NCBI GenBank assembly: GCA_018806915.1
Contig: JAGKQI010000059.1
Location: 62,001 to 126,000 of the forward strand
Source of the DNA: Phytophthora colocasiae
Lineage: Eukaryota > Oomycota > Peronosporomycetes > Peronosporales > Peronosporaceae
Length of the DNA: 64,000 bases
Direction of reading: 5' to 3'
In this document: piece after piece, positions 1-10,605 of the stretch
How the letters are laid out: every line of letters starts with the position of its first letter
Numbering within the stretch: the first letter of the stretch is position 1
The notes under the pieces: generated by a model
Told to the model about the DNA's origin: nothing
Database searches by the model: none
Seen by the model: the letters and a program-made list of their open reading frames with translations, nothing else
Position numbers and translations under genes: made by a program

Positions 1-1099
1 GAAGCTCCAAGTATACTTAAGTCAAGTGATTACCGACCGACCAAGACGACCGACCAAGATGTGCTCGGCACCAGCCGGAATTCTTCGGGCTTCGGCGACA
101 GGGACACGCGCCCCCTGCCCCTTTCTATAGTGAAATCAAGATGTTTAGCAGAAACTTTAGCAAAATACTTATACATAAATAACAGAGAGTTCAATTTGCC
201 ACCAAGGACGCAAGTGAGTGTGCGGGAGGTTCCCACAAGCCACCACTGCCGAGAACCGCCGACCAGCCTCAAGAAGAGGGCTCGGGGTCATCTCCGCCAG
301 CGTTAGGCCGCGACGACAGCGTACACCGCCGCGGGATTCTCCACAAAGGTCAAGACCAAGTTAGGTAAGGGATCCGGAGGGCGCATCCGGAAGTGAGCTT
401 CCTATTTCATATTCCAGTTGGTATTCCGGACTCCGGATACCCATTTCATATTATAACTGCGTTTTTAGGAGGTTGTTGGTAGTTAGCCCCTTGGAACTGT
501 ATTGAATTAACTACTGTGTGATAGGATTGTATATTGAGGATTATCCGGATTACTTTCTAGTGATTCCGGACTCCATTTGATTATTGTCTTCCGGAAACCA
601 AGTGGTTATCCGGAAGTGGTGCGCTTGTTAGAGTCCCGGAACCGAGCCAGTGTTCCGGGATCAGACTCCGTCGACTGGCATCTGGAGTGCCCACCGCTCA
701 AGGGCCACAAAGAATAAGAGCGGCTGTATATTTGCATATTAACTCTCTGTATTGTATTGGTTAACCGCTAGGGGAAGACTTTGCTAATAGTCTTTCACTG
801 ATTCCAGACGACTGCATCTGGAAAGTACCTGGCATTTGTACATCTGGACCTGATCGGCATCCAGAAGTAACTCATTGGTGACTACACCGGATATACGAAG
901 ACAAACGACACCCAAGAGGATACCACAAGGTCACACGCCAACTCTGCCTTCCGGATACCCATAGGATCCCGGAAGGTTGAGACTGACCCCACTTGGCATC
1001 TGGACGTTTTATTCCAGAATCCACTTGGCCACGCACTATACACTCTGGGCGACCGACTTCCAGTCCGGAAGCCGAAAAGTGTTCACCCACTTCGCCACA
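1..1099 (+). repeat. A1 5' LTR, left end outside window
   Basis: Non-coding stretch ending in CCACA two bases before a primer-binding site, as expected for the 3' end of a 5' LTR. Several blocks match the second A-type LTR at 2771-3965: the AGTTCAATTTGC block (about 190 and 3125), CCCATTTCATATT, and AAAGAATAAG followed by GGCTGTATAT. The true LTR start is not visible, so it is at least 1.1 kb long. The segment is very rich in CCGGA (roughly 15 occurrences by eye). The short ORFs at its left end are not credible genes. Confidence 0.7.
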
Positions 1100-1101
1100 G
1101 C

Positions 1102-1121
1102 TGGTGCGCGTGCCCGGATTC
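1102..1121 (+). other. A1 primer-binding site
   Basis: TGGTGCGCGTGCCCGGATTC begins with the TGG that pairs with a tRNA CCA end, two bases after the LTR. The match to a tRNA 3' end seems to run about 22 nt, because its complement reads as a 3' acceptor strand preceded by a T-loop-like TCGAATCC. The same 17-nt core occurs in A2 (3968) and C2 (57878-57894), linking the A and C lineages. The tRNA species was not identified. Confidence 0.8.
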
Positions 1122-1211
1122 GATACCGAGTGTATAACCGAGTTACTTTATATTTGATTCGATTAGTTTCAGGGGAACTGAGTGCTAACTAACTTTCTAA
1201 TCGTGGTTGTG

Positions 1212-2366
1212 ATGATTGGAAGTGAAAGCGCGCGCAAAGGGAGAGACGCGGATTTTGGATCCGGTATGGCATCCAGATCGTCGCGTCGGTTGAAGGGGCA
1301 GCTGCCTGAAGAGCACGAAGACTTAGATACGATTATGAGAAGAGCTCGTCAGGCCAACGCTGCGAAGCGAAAGGCTGCCCAGGAAGCGAAGGAGTTACCG
1401 GATCTCCAGGAGGAGGATTCCGAATCTGCCGTTGAGGATGCGCACCACGCAAGTCTGGACGGAAGTGATCAGGAAGAAACTTCGGATCGAGAAGGCGACC
1501 CAGAGCAAGAAGAGTCCGGATCCGAGTCGGGTTCGGAGGAAGAGGATTCTGGATCAGAAGGTGATCTGGAAGACGAAGGAGTTTTGGACGAGTCCGATCA
1601 GGAGGAGTCCGAAGGTGAGGAGTCTGAAGTCGTCGGGAGTGATGCTGAAGATTCCGGAAAAGAGGCTTCTGAAGATGAAGATGTCGAGATTGAAGCCCCC
1701 GCGGAGGATCGAGTTCCGTATTCTCCTCCGCCGAAAAGAGTGGATCCAGATGCCGTATCTGGAGTTCGAGAAGAGTCACCACGCGTGAAGCAGGAAGATC
1801 GCCCGCTGTCGCCGGTTCAGGAAGATACTGTGCTTGAAGACAATAACATGTCATCGCCAGTGATTCCAGAACTCCGGATACCAACACTGCATCCGGACCA
1901 GCCGCCGTTCCAGATGCTCTCTGAGGTGTCTCTGCAAGAACCATGTGGATTCGACATTTCCGATTCTGAAATGGAGGAGCTTCAAGATGTCCCATCTACG
2001 GCGTCCGAAGTCCAGATGACCGAAGGTCGCGCGAAGGCATATGTGGCCGAGCAGGTGAGACGCTGGGAGCGCGATAGTTCCGAAAGAGACATCCCACCTG
2101 ACGTCAGATAAGACTGGCCTCCCGTGCGTCCGGATTCCGAAGCCTTCCTTCGTGCGGCTTCGAAGACTTCCGAATACCTTAATCGTCGGATGTTGATGCC
2201 GGTACAGACAGACGCTTGGATTTCGGAACTTCAGATACAGCGTCACACTTTTGGAACGGCACAAGATCTACAAGCAGGCTTGATCCCTGACATGATGTTA
2301 ATTCCGATTTTCGAGCGACAGGTGGATATTACGTTACGATGTGATTGGTTATACTATGGGTTATAA
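1212..2366 (+). pseudogene. A1 gag N-terminal region, interrupted
   Basis: Codes for an acidic, Ser/Glu/Asp-rich protein. Possible ATG starts are 1212 and 1266; the second (MASRSSRRLKG) aligns with the A2 Gag start region. It shares LPEEHEDLDTI and AxxAKRKAAQE blocks with A2 Gag (4059). An in-frame TAA at 2109-2111 stops it after about 300 codons. The same frame then stays open to 2366 and continues matching A2 Gag (DAWISEL versus DMWISEF), so the stop is a later lesion. After 2366 similarity fades and no zinc knuckle is found. Likely role: structural particle protein of an LTR retrotransposon, now inactive. Confidence 0.7.
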
Positions 2367-2770
2367 GCGAAAGGGACTTTGGGACGCGGCCGCACCCGTG
2401 CGACATCTGTGGGAGATTGTGGATAAACCTTCGCCTGACTGTAAAGGGGCCCAAAGGACCAGAAGTGTACTTCAGAGTGTGCACAACTCTGAAGATCAAC
2501 TACACTCTGTCTGGTCACCGGACTTTCCCCGACGATGAGTGCCTAAGTTCTGGCGGAAAGTCTCTCAGAAGAACGTATCTCTGAGAGACCTCATCCCGTT
2601 ACCGTCCAGCGCGACGATGGATGGTTCAAGGATTCACAATATATACCCGCAGAGACCAAGTATCGCGCGCCGGACGCCGCGCACCCGCGCAACCCTCAAG
2701 ATCTTCATGTACGTTGAAGCATTGGTGCTCCGTACTCTGGTTTCTTACTCAAGACCCTGGTATCTCTAAC
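2367..2770 (+). other. Decayed remnant of A1 internal region
   Basis: No convincing long ORF. The frame following A1 gag is broken and only short open stretches remain. It lies between recognisable A1 gag and the start of A2-type LTR sequence. Probably the decayed remainder of A1 gag before A2 begins; I see no other gene. Confidence 0.4.
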
Positions 2771-3965
2771 GCTGAGTGACTAAGACTCTGAAAACCAAGT
2801 GATATCAGACTCTGAAAATCAGGATACCAGACTCTGAAACCACCGAAGATTCAAGACCATACTGAAACCAAGTGAACCCAAGTTCAAGTCACGCATTCAA
2901 GTGATTACTGACCTGCACATCCCCCGTAATGACGTCTCTACCTGTCAACCCATCGAGATCGGCTGCACAGACTGCATACTGAGACCAAGTCAAAATACCA
3001 GATGTATACAAAGACCAAGAGTACCTGAGATATGAAGACTGACTGCATAAAGGACGCAAAAGACGACAAGAAGAAGAGAGTTACCAGAGATATATGATAG
3101 TTATGAGGAAGATAAACGATAAACAGAGTTCAATTTGCTTGCTACTGCACAAGTCCGCTTGAGGAGTATTCAAGCCACTGCGTCATCACGTACGTCGTGT
3201 GATCTCCACCAAATTCAATCCCCTTAGGTGGAGATCAGGTAACGTAGAGACCTGAAAGGACCCGCCTATTCCATATCCTAGTTGGGTCGTTTGTTTTGTC
3301 TCTAGCGGTAGCCCATTTCATATTGATCGTTTGGACAGGCTCTGGAAACTAGACAGTCGTTTTCAGAGTGCAAGGTAGACTGTTATATATAGCCGATTGT
3401 ATTGGTTTATATTTTCCCTCTATACTAGAGGGTGGTGCGCGAACGTAAAGGGATATCAGACAGACCAGGTGTCTGGTAGTAAGTCCCTAGTTGACCTGGA
3501 GTGTTAGCCCACCGTTCAAGGGCCTATAAAGAATAAGAACAGCTGTATATATTTGTATATTTTCGAACTCTGTGTATTGGTTGTTTATCTCTGAGAGTCA
3601 GGTATCTCGGTTCTGGATTTGTGATATTCAGACACCGATTTCAGACTTTCTCTGGTATATTAATCCCCTTTCGACCGCCGACTTCCTGGAAACCATCTTG
3701 GTTCCCAGAGATTCCGACTCCCGAACGCTCCTGGAAGGATTTCCTGAATACCGACACCAGACTCCAAGGGAACCCCGACTTCTCTTCACAACACATTCTC
3801 AGACTCCGGCGATTTCCGAAGACAACGAACCCACGAGGATACCGCAAGGTACCACACGCCAACCTACCGTTGTACGGCTCTGAAAACCCCTTTTCAGTAG
3901 TCATATAACTAGGGTTCACTATACGCCCCCTGCTCCGCGATCAAAGTTTCACCGACTTCGCGACA
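2771..3965 (+). repeat. A2 5' LTR (left end approximate)
   Basis: Non-coding stretch ending GCGACA two bases before the A2 primer-binding site. It matches blocks of the A1 LTR in the same order. The left boundary is a guess at the first TG after A1 homology ends. The first 70 bases contain GACTCTGAAA three times, and TCTGA-type words are frequent throughout. Confidence 0.6.
3525..3530 (+). promoter_or_regulatory. Candidate TATA-like box in A2 LTR
   Basis: TATAAA within GGGCCTATAAAGAATAAG, about 435 bases before the LTR end. The A1 LTR has GGGCCACAAAGAATAAG at the equivalent place, so the A1 version is altered. Position and sequence suggest the element promoter, but oomycete promoters often use initiator motifs instead, so this is tentative. 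Confidence 0.35.
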
Positions 3966-3967
3966 AC

Positions 3968-3984
3968 TGGTGCGCGTGCCCGGA
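3968..3984 (+). other. A2 primer-binding site
   Basis: TGGTGCGCGTGCCCGGA, identical to the core of the A1 site, two bases downstream of the LTR end. Confidence 0.8.
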
Positions 3985-4058
3985 TCTTTGGAATCGTGAT
4001 ATCACCGGATTTGAGAGTACAAGAAGAGAAAGTTTCCTGTCAAGCGTCTATATTCAAG

Positions 4059-5345
4059 ATGGCTACACCAGGATCTACGAGAGGAGGACGCCGTGGTCGA
4101 GGTCGGAGTGCTCCGACGCGTCAGTCCAAGCGTCTACAAGGTTTGCCGCCTGAGGAACAACCGGACCTGGATACTATCCAGAAGGCGGCTCGCGAGAAGA
4201 GGAAAGCTGCGCGAGAGAAGAAGGCAGCTGAGAATGTGAGCGTCCCAGAACCGGCGGTCGAAGACCAGCCTGCTGAGGAACCAGAAGCTCAAGAGACACC
4301 TGCTGTCCCTGGTGAACAAGGTTCTGAAGGCCCATCAGAAGTCGAAGCTTCTGGTGACGAGGCGACCACTGCCCGCGAGGGTGGTGATGAGGCGTCTGAG
4401 GGAGGCGCCGATATGGTTGAGTCCCCGGAAGTGATCGATCTGTGTTCAGATTCGGCAACTTCCGGCCAGTCCGTGGACGAAGTGAAACCAGAACCCGGAC
4501 ACTCTGAAGAACGTGTTCCACGGTCCCCGAAGTCTGAAGACGCACCAATGTCTGATGACATGGCGATCAAGTCTGAAGAGTCTCTGAAGACACCGTCTGA
4601 TGAGTCTGGGAGGGCTGATTCGCTTGACGGGGAACGAGCTCTGAGGTATGTGCGTCGTGAGTTCCGCCGTTGGAGAGATATGGACACAGGCAAGGTCGTC
4701 CCGCCAAGCATCGAATATATGTGGCCGACGATGAAACCTAGTGCTGATGCTTTCCAGAAAGCTGCTGCAGCGACCGGCGACTACATCAAGTGGCGATGTT
4801 CCTCCGTTTTCCCCGAGGATATGTGGATCTCCGAGTTTCACGCGAGGCGTGATGGTTTTGGTTGGATCCAAGACCTATCTTATGTTGAGATTCCGATGAG
4901 CACGTTGACAGCACCGGAGTGTGTGGCTGTTCTTCAGACAATGTTGTACGAGGCAGGATTCGAATTCCAGAACCTCCTCCCAACCTGGCCCCAGACGCAG
5001 GCGTCAGCCGTCGTTGGGTCTCAAGTACGCAGTGTGGCGTCCGAACTTCAGAGTCGACTCGCAGTAGAATTGGTTGAGTGGGCCACAGTGACCGCCAGGT
5101 TACAAGTTTGCCGACTCCCAGAAAGCATGAAACAAGAAGACACAGCTGGCAAGAACGAAGCAAACGGTGTATTACCTGACGAAAATGCTGACCTACAAGG
5201 ACAACGGCTGATCATGCGACTCCGGGTAACCGGACTCCGAGTGACGCACAGCTCTGATGGTTCCAGCAGTGACGAGCCGCCGCAGTCCAAGCGCTTACAG
5301 CAGAGACCGCCGCGCCCACAAATCCCGTCGACACCGTCAGCTTAA
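4059..5345 (+). pseudogene. A2 gag, N-terminal part
   Basis: Start chosen at ATG 4059 (MATPGSTRGG). The product begins with a basic Gly/Arg stretch, then a Lys/Arg/Ala helix, a long acidic region rich in SEE, SED and PxSE, and a Trp-rich block (YVRREFRRWRDM, MWISEF). The frame meets TAA at 5343-5345. Codons after this stop still look like acidic Gag sequence (ESEDPMSED) to about 5485, where a TAG follows and the product continues in the +1 frame. So the N- and C-terminal parts are separated by one nonsense codon and one frameshift. No catalytic domain; role inferred as capsid/assembly precursor. Confidence 0.7.
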
Positions 5346-8307
5346 TCGACGCCATCGCTATCTTCACTGCCGCAGTACGAAAGCCGCTCTGATAACACGC
5401 GACCAGAGTCTGAAGATCCAATGTCCGAAGATCACAGCATCTCTCAGACCCCAGATGTCGGACGTGCCAATTCCCAGTGTCATTAGGACCTCCGACGACC
5501 AGTCGTCGGGTTTCCAGACTTCACGAGGAAGCTCTACGGACTCGTCCTTGATGTCCATGAGTCGAGGGGCAGCATCACATATGCCGCCGCCCACAGGAAG
5601 TCTGGCGTTAATCGCTCAAGGCGCTGATGTAGGAGGAACAGTCTCTGAAGGCATGGGAATCCAATTGACGCGAACGCTGTTACCAGTGAAACCAGAGTCC
5701 GAGGATGTCGACATGCCGGAAGAGAGACCAGAGGTGCCGGGTGCGGAGTCTGGAAACCAGGTGTCTGTCGGAAGTTCTTCACGGGATTTCAAACAATTGT
5801 CTCCGGAGATTCCGCCTGTATCTGCCTCCACCCAAAGCGAAAGTCACCAGAGCCACCGCCAAAGTGTGAAGAGTGAAGACCTTCCGAGACCACCGTCCCG
5901 ACGTTTGAGTTCCATCGCGTCGAGTCGTACAAAGTCTGAAGCTCGAAGCTCTCAGAGATCAGGGCCTGCCCAGATCGAGTTGAACATCATGAGGCAACAG
6001 CAGGAGTGGCAAAGCCGGATGGAGCAAGCGCAGATGGAGTTTTTGGCCCGAGAACGCTTGGAGACCATGGAACGCGATCGTCGTCGAGAGCAACGTGACT
6101 TGGAGGCAAGACGCGAAATTCAGACGCTCACCGAGCGATTGTTGAAGTCAGAAAACGCGACGCTGGAGGCTGAGAGACGCGCCGACGATGCTGAAGAACG
6201 CAGAAGTCTGGTATCTGAAAGCAAGCTCAGGAATCGCAGCGCGGCAGAGTTGGAAACTCTGAAAACGGAGCTCCAGAACTCTAAAAACCAACGTCTGGAA
6301 TCAGTGTTTGCTGAACGCTGGCGACAGAGAGAGGCTGAGACTGAAGCCGAACGTGCGCGTGCGACGGACGAGATGAAACGGGACTGGATTTCTCAAATGG
6401 AAGCCTTACAACAGCGAATGAAAGTCATGGAAGCCGAGCGCGACAGGGAGAAAGAAAGTTCTCAGAACATGCAACGGTTCCAAGCCGGTCAGTTGAGAAA
6501 CCTTCGGGCGACATTATCCGAAGTTCAAGAGGCGCGAAGGGTCGGTCACCCTGATTCGGCAACTACGAACCAAGTGTTACATACAGGCAACCCTGAAGTT
6601 GCAACTATGTATCCAGTATCCGGCTCAGAAATCAGAAGTGACGCAAGAAGGGTTGGGGTTGAACCCATGTCACATTCACCGGCTCTCAAGACGGAATCTC
6701 GAGAGGTTGCAACCTTCCAGCAAGGCACCCCTGCACGAAGCACGGGGACGAAGCGAGTGAAGCCTGAGAGGAATGGCGGCGCTACTGCTGCTACGGCCAC
6801 CCACGTGATTCAAGCGACCTCGGTGACAGAGACCAAGGGCGATACTAGACGTGCGCCTACTCCGAGACGAGATCCGCCGCAGAAAACTGAAGCTAGACGG
6901 CCTAATGGAGATCGAAGAGCGTCTCGCAGAGCGAAGCGCCATGATAGAGCACCAGACTCTGGTGGAGACTCTGACAATTCAAGCTCAGACCCTGCGAGCT
7001 CGTCATCGGAGGACTCAGAGCCAGGTGAAGTGGTGAATCTGACGACAGCAACTCAAGCACAAGCCGGAACCACACTTCTGACGCTAAGGCCGTTCATGAA
7101 CTCGAACAACCTTGGGGAATTCGACCCCAGAGCTACTCTCAGGGAACGTGTCCACTGGTGGGAGCGATTTACGAATATGGCTTCTCAAGGAGGTTGGTCG
7201 ACTAAGACGCGCATCCAGGAACTTAAGTTGAAGCTCCCTGTGTCTGCGCGAGACTGGTTTAACCAGCTACCCAAAAGTGTGTCCCGTGACTGGAAAGAGC
7301 TGTCTTCAGAGTTCAAGAAACGTTATTGCAAAGCTCGGTCATCGTATTCTGAGAGATACTTCACTATGGCTATGAAAGACTCTGAGACTCCGCTTGAATT
7401 TTTCTACCGACTTAATTCTGCCGCTGGAAACGCTGACATCGATTTCCGGAAGTCGTCCAAGCGTCTTGAGAAGCATGTACTGCGATTCATCACGAAGCTT
7501 AAGGATGCACGCCTGAAAACGTCGCTGCAAGGTCAGAGATTTCGACGAATTTCAGACTTGGAATATGCGTTGCAGCAAGATGAAGATGTGTGGCGAACTG
7601 GTGACCAAGAAATGACCCCTGCCAACTCTCGAGACTTCCGGGCTGACAATATTCCGCGAGGACAGTTCAAGCCCAAGCGTGTGCATCGGACTTATGTCGC
7701 AAGAGATATGGATTCTGAAGACTATGACTCTGACAACTCTGAAAATCATAAGGAATCTCTGAAATCCAATCAGGATACCAGAGATCAGACAGGTGATTCC
7801 AGGACTCCAAGTGCGACTTCAGAGTCTACCCGCGATGAAAGTACTGCGCAGGCATCTTCGAACAATTCAAAGGCTCCACCAAGTGCAGACTGGACGCAGA
7901 CTCTGACGAATGAGGTATATCGAGTGATGGATAACATGGGATGGCGTCCGCCGCCCCAGTCCCCGTCTGGATCGTCAGGTCAAGGATCCCACCAGAGGCG
8001 TCATGAAAATAGTGGCTACTGGAACAAGTTCTGTGAAAAATGTCAACGCTCAGGACACTCAGAAGAAGATTGCTGGAGAGACGTCACGTGTGACCGATGT
8101 CAGGAAAAGGGACACCCGAGTCGAATGTGTCGGATGCCACCCTGTGAAATATGTGGAAGAGTACACCCTGGAAAACCCTGTGAAGATTTGAAAACTCTGG
8201 AAGCACTCAAGCAACTCGCTCGACAAGGTGCACTCAAGGACATGCCGAACCACCTACGGGAGAAACTCCTGAGTGATGAGGCAGACTCTGGGAAGCCGTT
8301 AAACTAA
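5257..8307 (+). CDS. gag: A2 Gag C-terminal part: coiled coil, capsid and zinc knuckles
   Basis: Open for 1016 codons; genuine coding probably starts near 5490 after the frame break with the upstream part. Residues about 240-400 are a long charged coiled coil (QQQEWQSRMEQAQ, LTERLLKSENATLEAE). Residues about 600-780 match the retrotransposon Gag core (HWWERFTNMA, ARDWFNQLP, SSEFKKRYC, TPLEFFYRLNSAA). The C-terminus has three Cys/His knuckles: CEKCQRSGHSEEDC, CDRCQEKGHPSRMC and CEICGRVHPGKPC. With its N-terminal part the Gag would exceed 1,400 residues, large for Ty3/Gypsy. Protease follows in another frame. Confidence 0.8.
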   Translation: MVPAVTSRRSPSAYSRDRRAHKSRRHRQLNRRHRYLHCRSTKAALITRDQSLKIQCPKITASLRPQMSDVPIPSVIRTSDDQSSGFQTSRGSSTDSSLMSMSRGAASHMPPPTGSLALIAQGADVGGTVSEGMGIQLTRTLLPVKPESEDVDMPEERPEVPGAESGNQVSVGSSSRDFKQLSPEIPPVSASTQSESHQSHRQSVKSEDLPRPPSRRLSSIASSRTKSEARSSQRSGPAQIELNIMRQQQEWQSRMEQAQMEFLARERLETMERDRRREQRDLEARREIQTLTERLLKSENATLEAERRADDAEERRSLVSESKLRNRSAAELETLKTELQNSKNQRLESVFAERWRQREAETEAERARATDEMKRDWISQMEALQQRMKVMEAERDREKESSQNMQRFQAGQLRNLRATLSEVQEARRVGHPDSATTNQVLHTGNPEVATMYPVSGSEIRSDARRVGVEPMSHSPALKTESREVATFQQGTPARSTGTKRVKPERNGGATAATATHVIQATSVTETKGDTRRAPTPRRDPPQKTEARRPNGDRRASRRAKRHDRAPDSGGDSDNSSSDPASSSSEDSEPGEVVNLTTATQAQAGTTLLTLRPFMNSNNLGEFDPRATLRERVHWWERFTNMASQGGWSTKTRIQELKLKLPVSARDWFNQLPKSVSRDWKELSSEFKKRYCKARSSYSERYFTMAMKDSETPLEFFYRLNSAAGNADIDFRKSSKRLEKHVLRFITKLKDARLKTSLQGQRFRRISDLEYALQQDEDVWRTGDQEMTPANSRDFRADNIPRGQFKPKRVHRTYVARDMDSEDYDSDNSENHKESLKSNQDTRDQTGDSRTPSATSESTRDESTAQASSNNSKAPPSADWTQTLTNEVYRVMDNMGWRPPPQSPSGSSGQGSHQRRHENSGYWNKFCEKCQRSGHSEEDCWRDVTCDRCQEKGHPSRMCRMPPCEICGRVHPGKPCEDLKTLEALKQLARQGALKDMPNHLREKLLSDEADSGKPLN

Positions 8308-8360
8308 TATGCCCGTCGGATGGGGATCCGAAACGCGCCGGGCATGGCGTTACCCCAGAG

Positions 8361-9113
8361 TTGTGTGTTCTAGTGTGTGTAGGGCCAGAGCTGAGAAAGA
8401 TTCACGATAACACTCAACAATGCATGACTACTTTTGCCCAAGAATCGACCATACCTTCTGGAAACTCAGGGAACGAGTTACCTGAGATCGCCGAAAACAC
8501 CGACCAGACACCAGACGACACAGTGTCGTTCAGGTTGAAGGATGGCGAGTGTTATGGCTGGTGGGAAGACAACTACCCTGACCGTTCAAAAAGGGATGTG
8601 GTGATGGTGTATGGTGCTGTGAATGACCATCGAACCAAGATTCTCTTGGATACTGGTGCGACCATAAATATTCTGAGTTACGACTTTGCGCGTAAGCTCG
8701 GACTCAGACTTAAGTCGCACAAGCAGACCAAGGTGTCAGGAATGGGTGGTGTCCCAACATATATTGGTGCCAGCGCTGAGATCAAATTGACGCTTGGGCC
8801 AAGAGTGGTATATATTGTGGATGTTTGGGTCGCGAATATCGGTGAAGGAATTGACGTGCTTCTGGGAATGGGTTTTATGTTTGCTGCTGGAGTGAGAATT
8901 AGTGCTCGTGAAGGTCTGGTGTCGTTACCAGACGAGGTAGTGGGGATGATGTGTAATTGGGAACCTGGTGATCGCATTGGTCGTAACAGGTCGGTTAGAC
9001 CCAGCGAGGCTGTCCTTCTGAGTCCGGGTGAGGAGTTTATTGTCCGAATTGACTATGGCCCAACGAACCCCCAGAGGGAAGTCGTGTGGGCCGGACGCGG
9101 TGACCGCTGGGTT
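8361..9113 (+). CDS. A2 aspartic protease (start of pol), truncated
   Basis: Open frame directly after gag, in the -1 frame relative to it; the first codon of the open frame is not ATG, so it is probably translated as part of a fusion. The catalytic motif LLDTGATINIL is at about residues 93-103, followed by a flap region and DVLLGMGFMFAAG, the usual second half of a retropepsin. The segment WAGRGDRWVTR matches C2 protease (WVTRGDQWVPT). Homology stops there at about 9110, where sequence joins an inverted RT fragment. Function: Gag-Pol processing. Confidence 0.8.
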
Positions 9114-9850
9114 ACCCGCTCGTCCGTCAGCTCATAGAGGGTAGCAGCAATCACCGGTAAATCCTCAATAAACTTGTTGTAATAGTTGAGGCTTCCCATG
9201 AAACTCTGAACTCCCTTCAACGTGGACGGAAATGGCAGTTCTTCAACTCCTTTGACAATCTTAGGTGTTGCCCTCAGACCTTCGGCACTGATTTCGTGGG
9301 ATAGGTACGGTATCGACAACTTCCCGAACTCGCTCTTGGGAAAACTTACAGAAATGTTCCAATAGCGAAGCCTGAAAAGCAGGGCATTCAAATCGTCACA
9401 TAATTGGTCCCAAGTCGGTGCTCCATGTGCGATGTCGTCGATGTATGAACTCCTCCCCAGGACTGGGCCCATGCATGTGGGGACGGGAATATTCCTCTGA
9501 GAGACGGTCATCTGACTTGTGAGGGTTGGTATCTCTGAAATCGGAGTATGGTTCTCAGAGTCTGAAAGATGCTTTTTAGAGTCCTGAGGCTGGAGTTGCA
9601 GAAATTCCAGAACCTCCGCATCAACTTCAGCTTCTTCTTCTGGTGACAGTCTCACGAATCCCCACAGGCAATTGTCTAACATAGCCTGATTCACAAGAGG
9701 GGCGTTCTTCAGACCAAACGGCATCCTTACCCACTGAAAATGTCCAAACGGGCAAATGAAAGCTGATATCAGTCGTGCGCGCTCCGTCATCCTGATCGCC
9801 CAGAAACCACTAGCCATATCCAGGCTCATGAACCACATGGCAGCCTCAAA
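9108..9850 (-). pseudogene. Inverted A-type reverse transcriptase fragment
   Basis: On the minus strand this reads RT from motif A (MSLDMASGFWAI) through MPFGLKNAP and the active-site loop SYIDDIAHG to the thumb and connection (SFMGSLNYYNKF, LYELTDE). It lacks the N-terminal fingers, RNase H and integrase. About 60 extra residues rich in S, E and P lie between the palm helix and YIDD. It abuts the A2 protease in opposite orientation, so it probably derives from A2 or a sister copy by inversion. The last codons VTQRSPRPA already belong to the antisense of the protease. Confidence 0.75.
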
Positions 9851-9861
9851 ACCAATTAAGA

Positions 9862-10605
9862 GAATTCATTTGTGTTGCCTCTACCAACAGTATCAGCATT
9901 CAGCTTCTGTCGATCGACAGAAGCTGCGATAGCATCCTGGACAAACCGTATGACGGCTTGTCTTCGCTGGACAAAGTCTAGCGCACCCGAGCTGAATCCT
10001 TTCAGCTTGTCGCCCTTGTCAGCAGCAGGCCCTGCCTGCTCGCTATCATCTCTCATGTCTGTGCCCGGCACAGACATCGCGCGCTCGTTCCTGCTCGAAC
10101 GAGACGTCGCACGCGTCACCGCAGCTGATAGTGTGCTGCTATCAGTTGCATTCTGCGGTTGTTCGGACGCAACCGTAGATCCTCCCCCACTTAAGGAGGA
10201 AGCTACCCCGCCGAGCATGCTCGGCAATCGTGGATGCCTCATGGCGTTTACGTAGAACGGTGTATGCCCTGTCGAGGCATGCACCGAGTTGTTGATGGCA
10301 AACTCTGCCATCGGCAAGCACTCGCTCCAATGCGGGAACGAGTGAGCGTAGCTCTTCAACGTGTCACCCAGTACACGGTTGACACGTTCGGTCTGTCCGT
10401 CTGTCTGCGGATGATCTGCAGTCGACATTGATAACTGTGAGCCAAGAAGTGTAAACACTTCTTGCCAGAACCGCGCTGTGAAGCGTGGATCACGGTCCGA
10501 CACAATGTCGAGCGGCATGCCATGGTGTTTGAACACCATGTCAACAAACCGTCGCGCAGTCTGCGCGGCTGTAACAGTAGCCGGGACGGCAGCAAGATGA
10601 ACCAC
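9862..10605 (-). pseudogene. B1a integrase core and C-terminal part
   Basis: Reads the integrase core (VSDRDPRFTARFW with the second catalytic Asp, DGQTERVNRVLGD with the Glu), then AEFAINNSVHASTG and a low-complexity linker. It is out of frame with the preceding integrase part because of a frame break near 10600, and ends at NADTVGRGN where the copy at 37270-38283 continues into GPF/Y and chromodomain. Pseudogene by frameshift and truncation. Confidence 0.75.
10178..10192 (-). other. Internal polypurine tract-like copy in B1a pol
   Basis: The minus strand reads TTAAGTGGGGGAGGATC, nearly the same as the 3' polypurine tract next to the B5 LTR (TAAGTGGGGGAGGAT). It codes for Ser-Gly-Gly-Gly in a linker after the integrase core. 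A similar tract is at 22226-22239 in B5 and 38272-38286 in B1b. Could act as a central polypurine tract priming plus-strand synthesis; function is inference. Confidence 0.45.

Noticed and set aside
1..306. Short ORFs on both strands at the left edge
   Set aside because: Under 85 codons, in LTR sequence, no match to the A2 LTR as protein.
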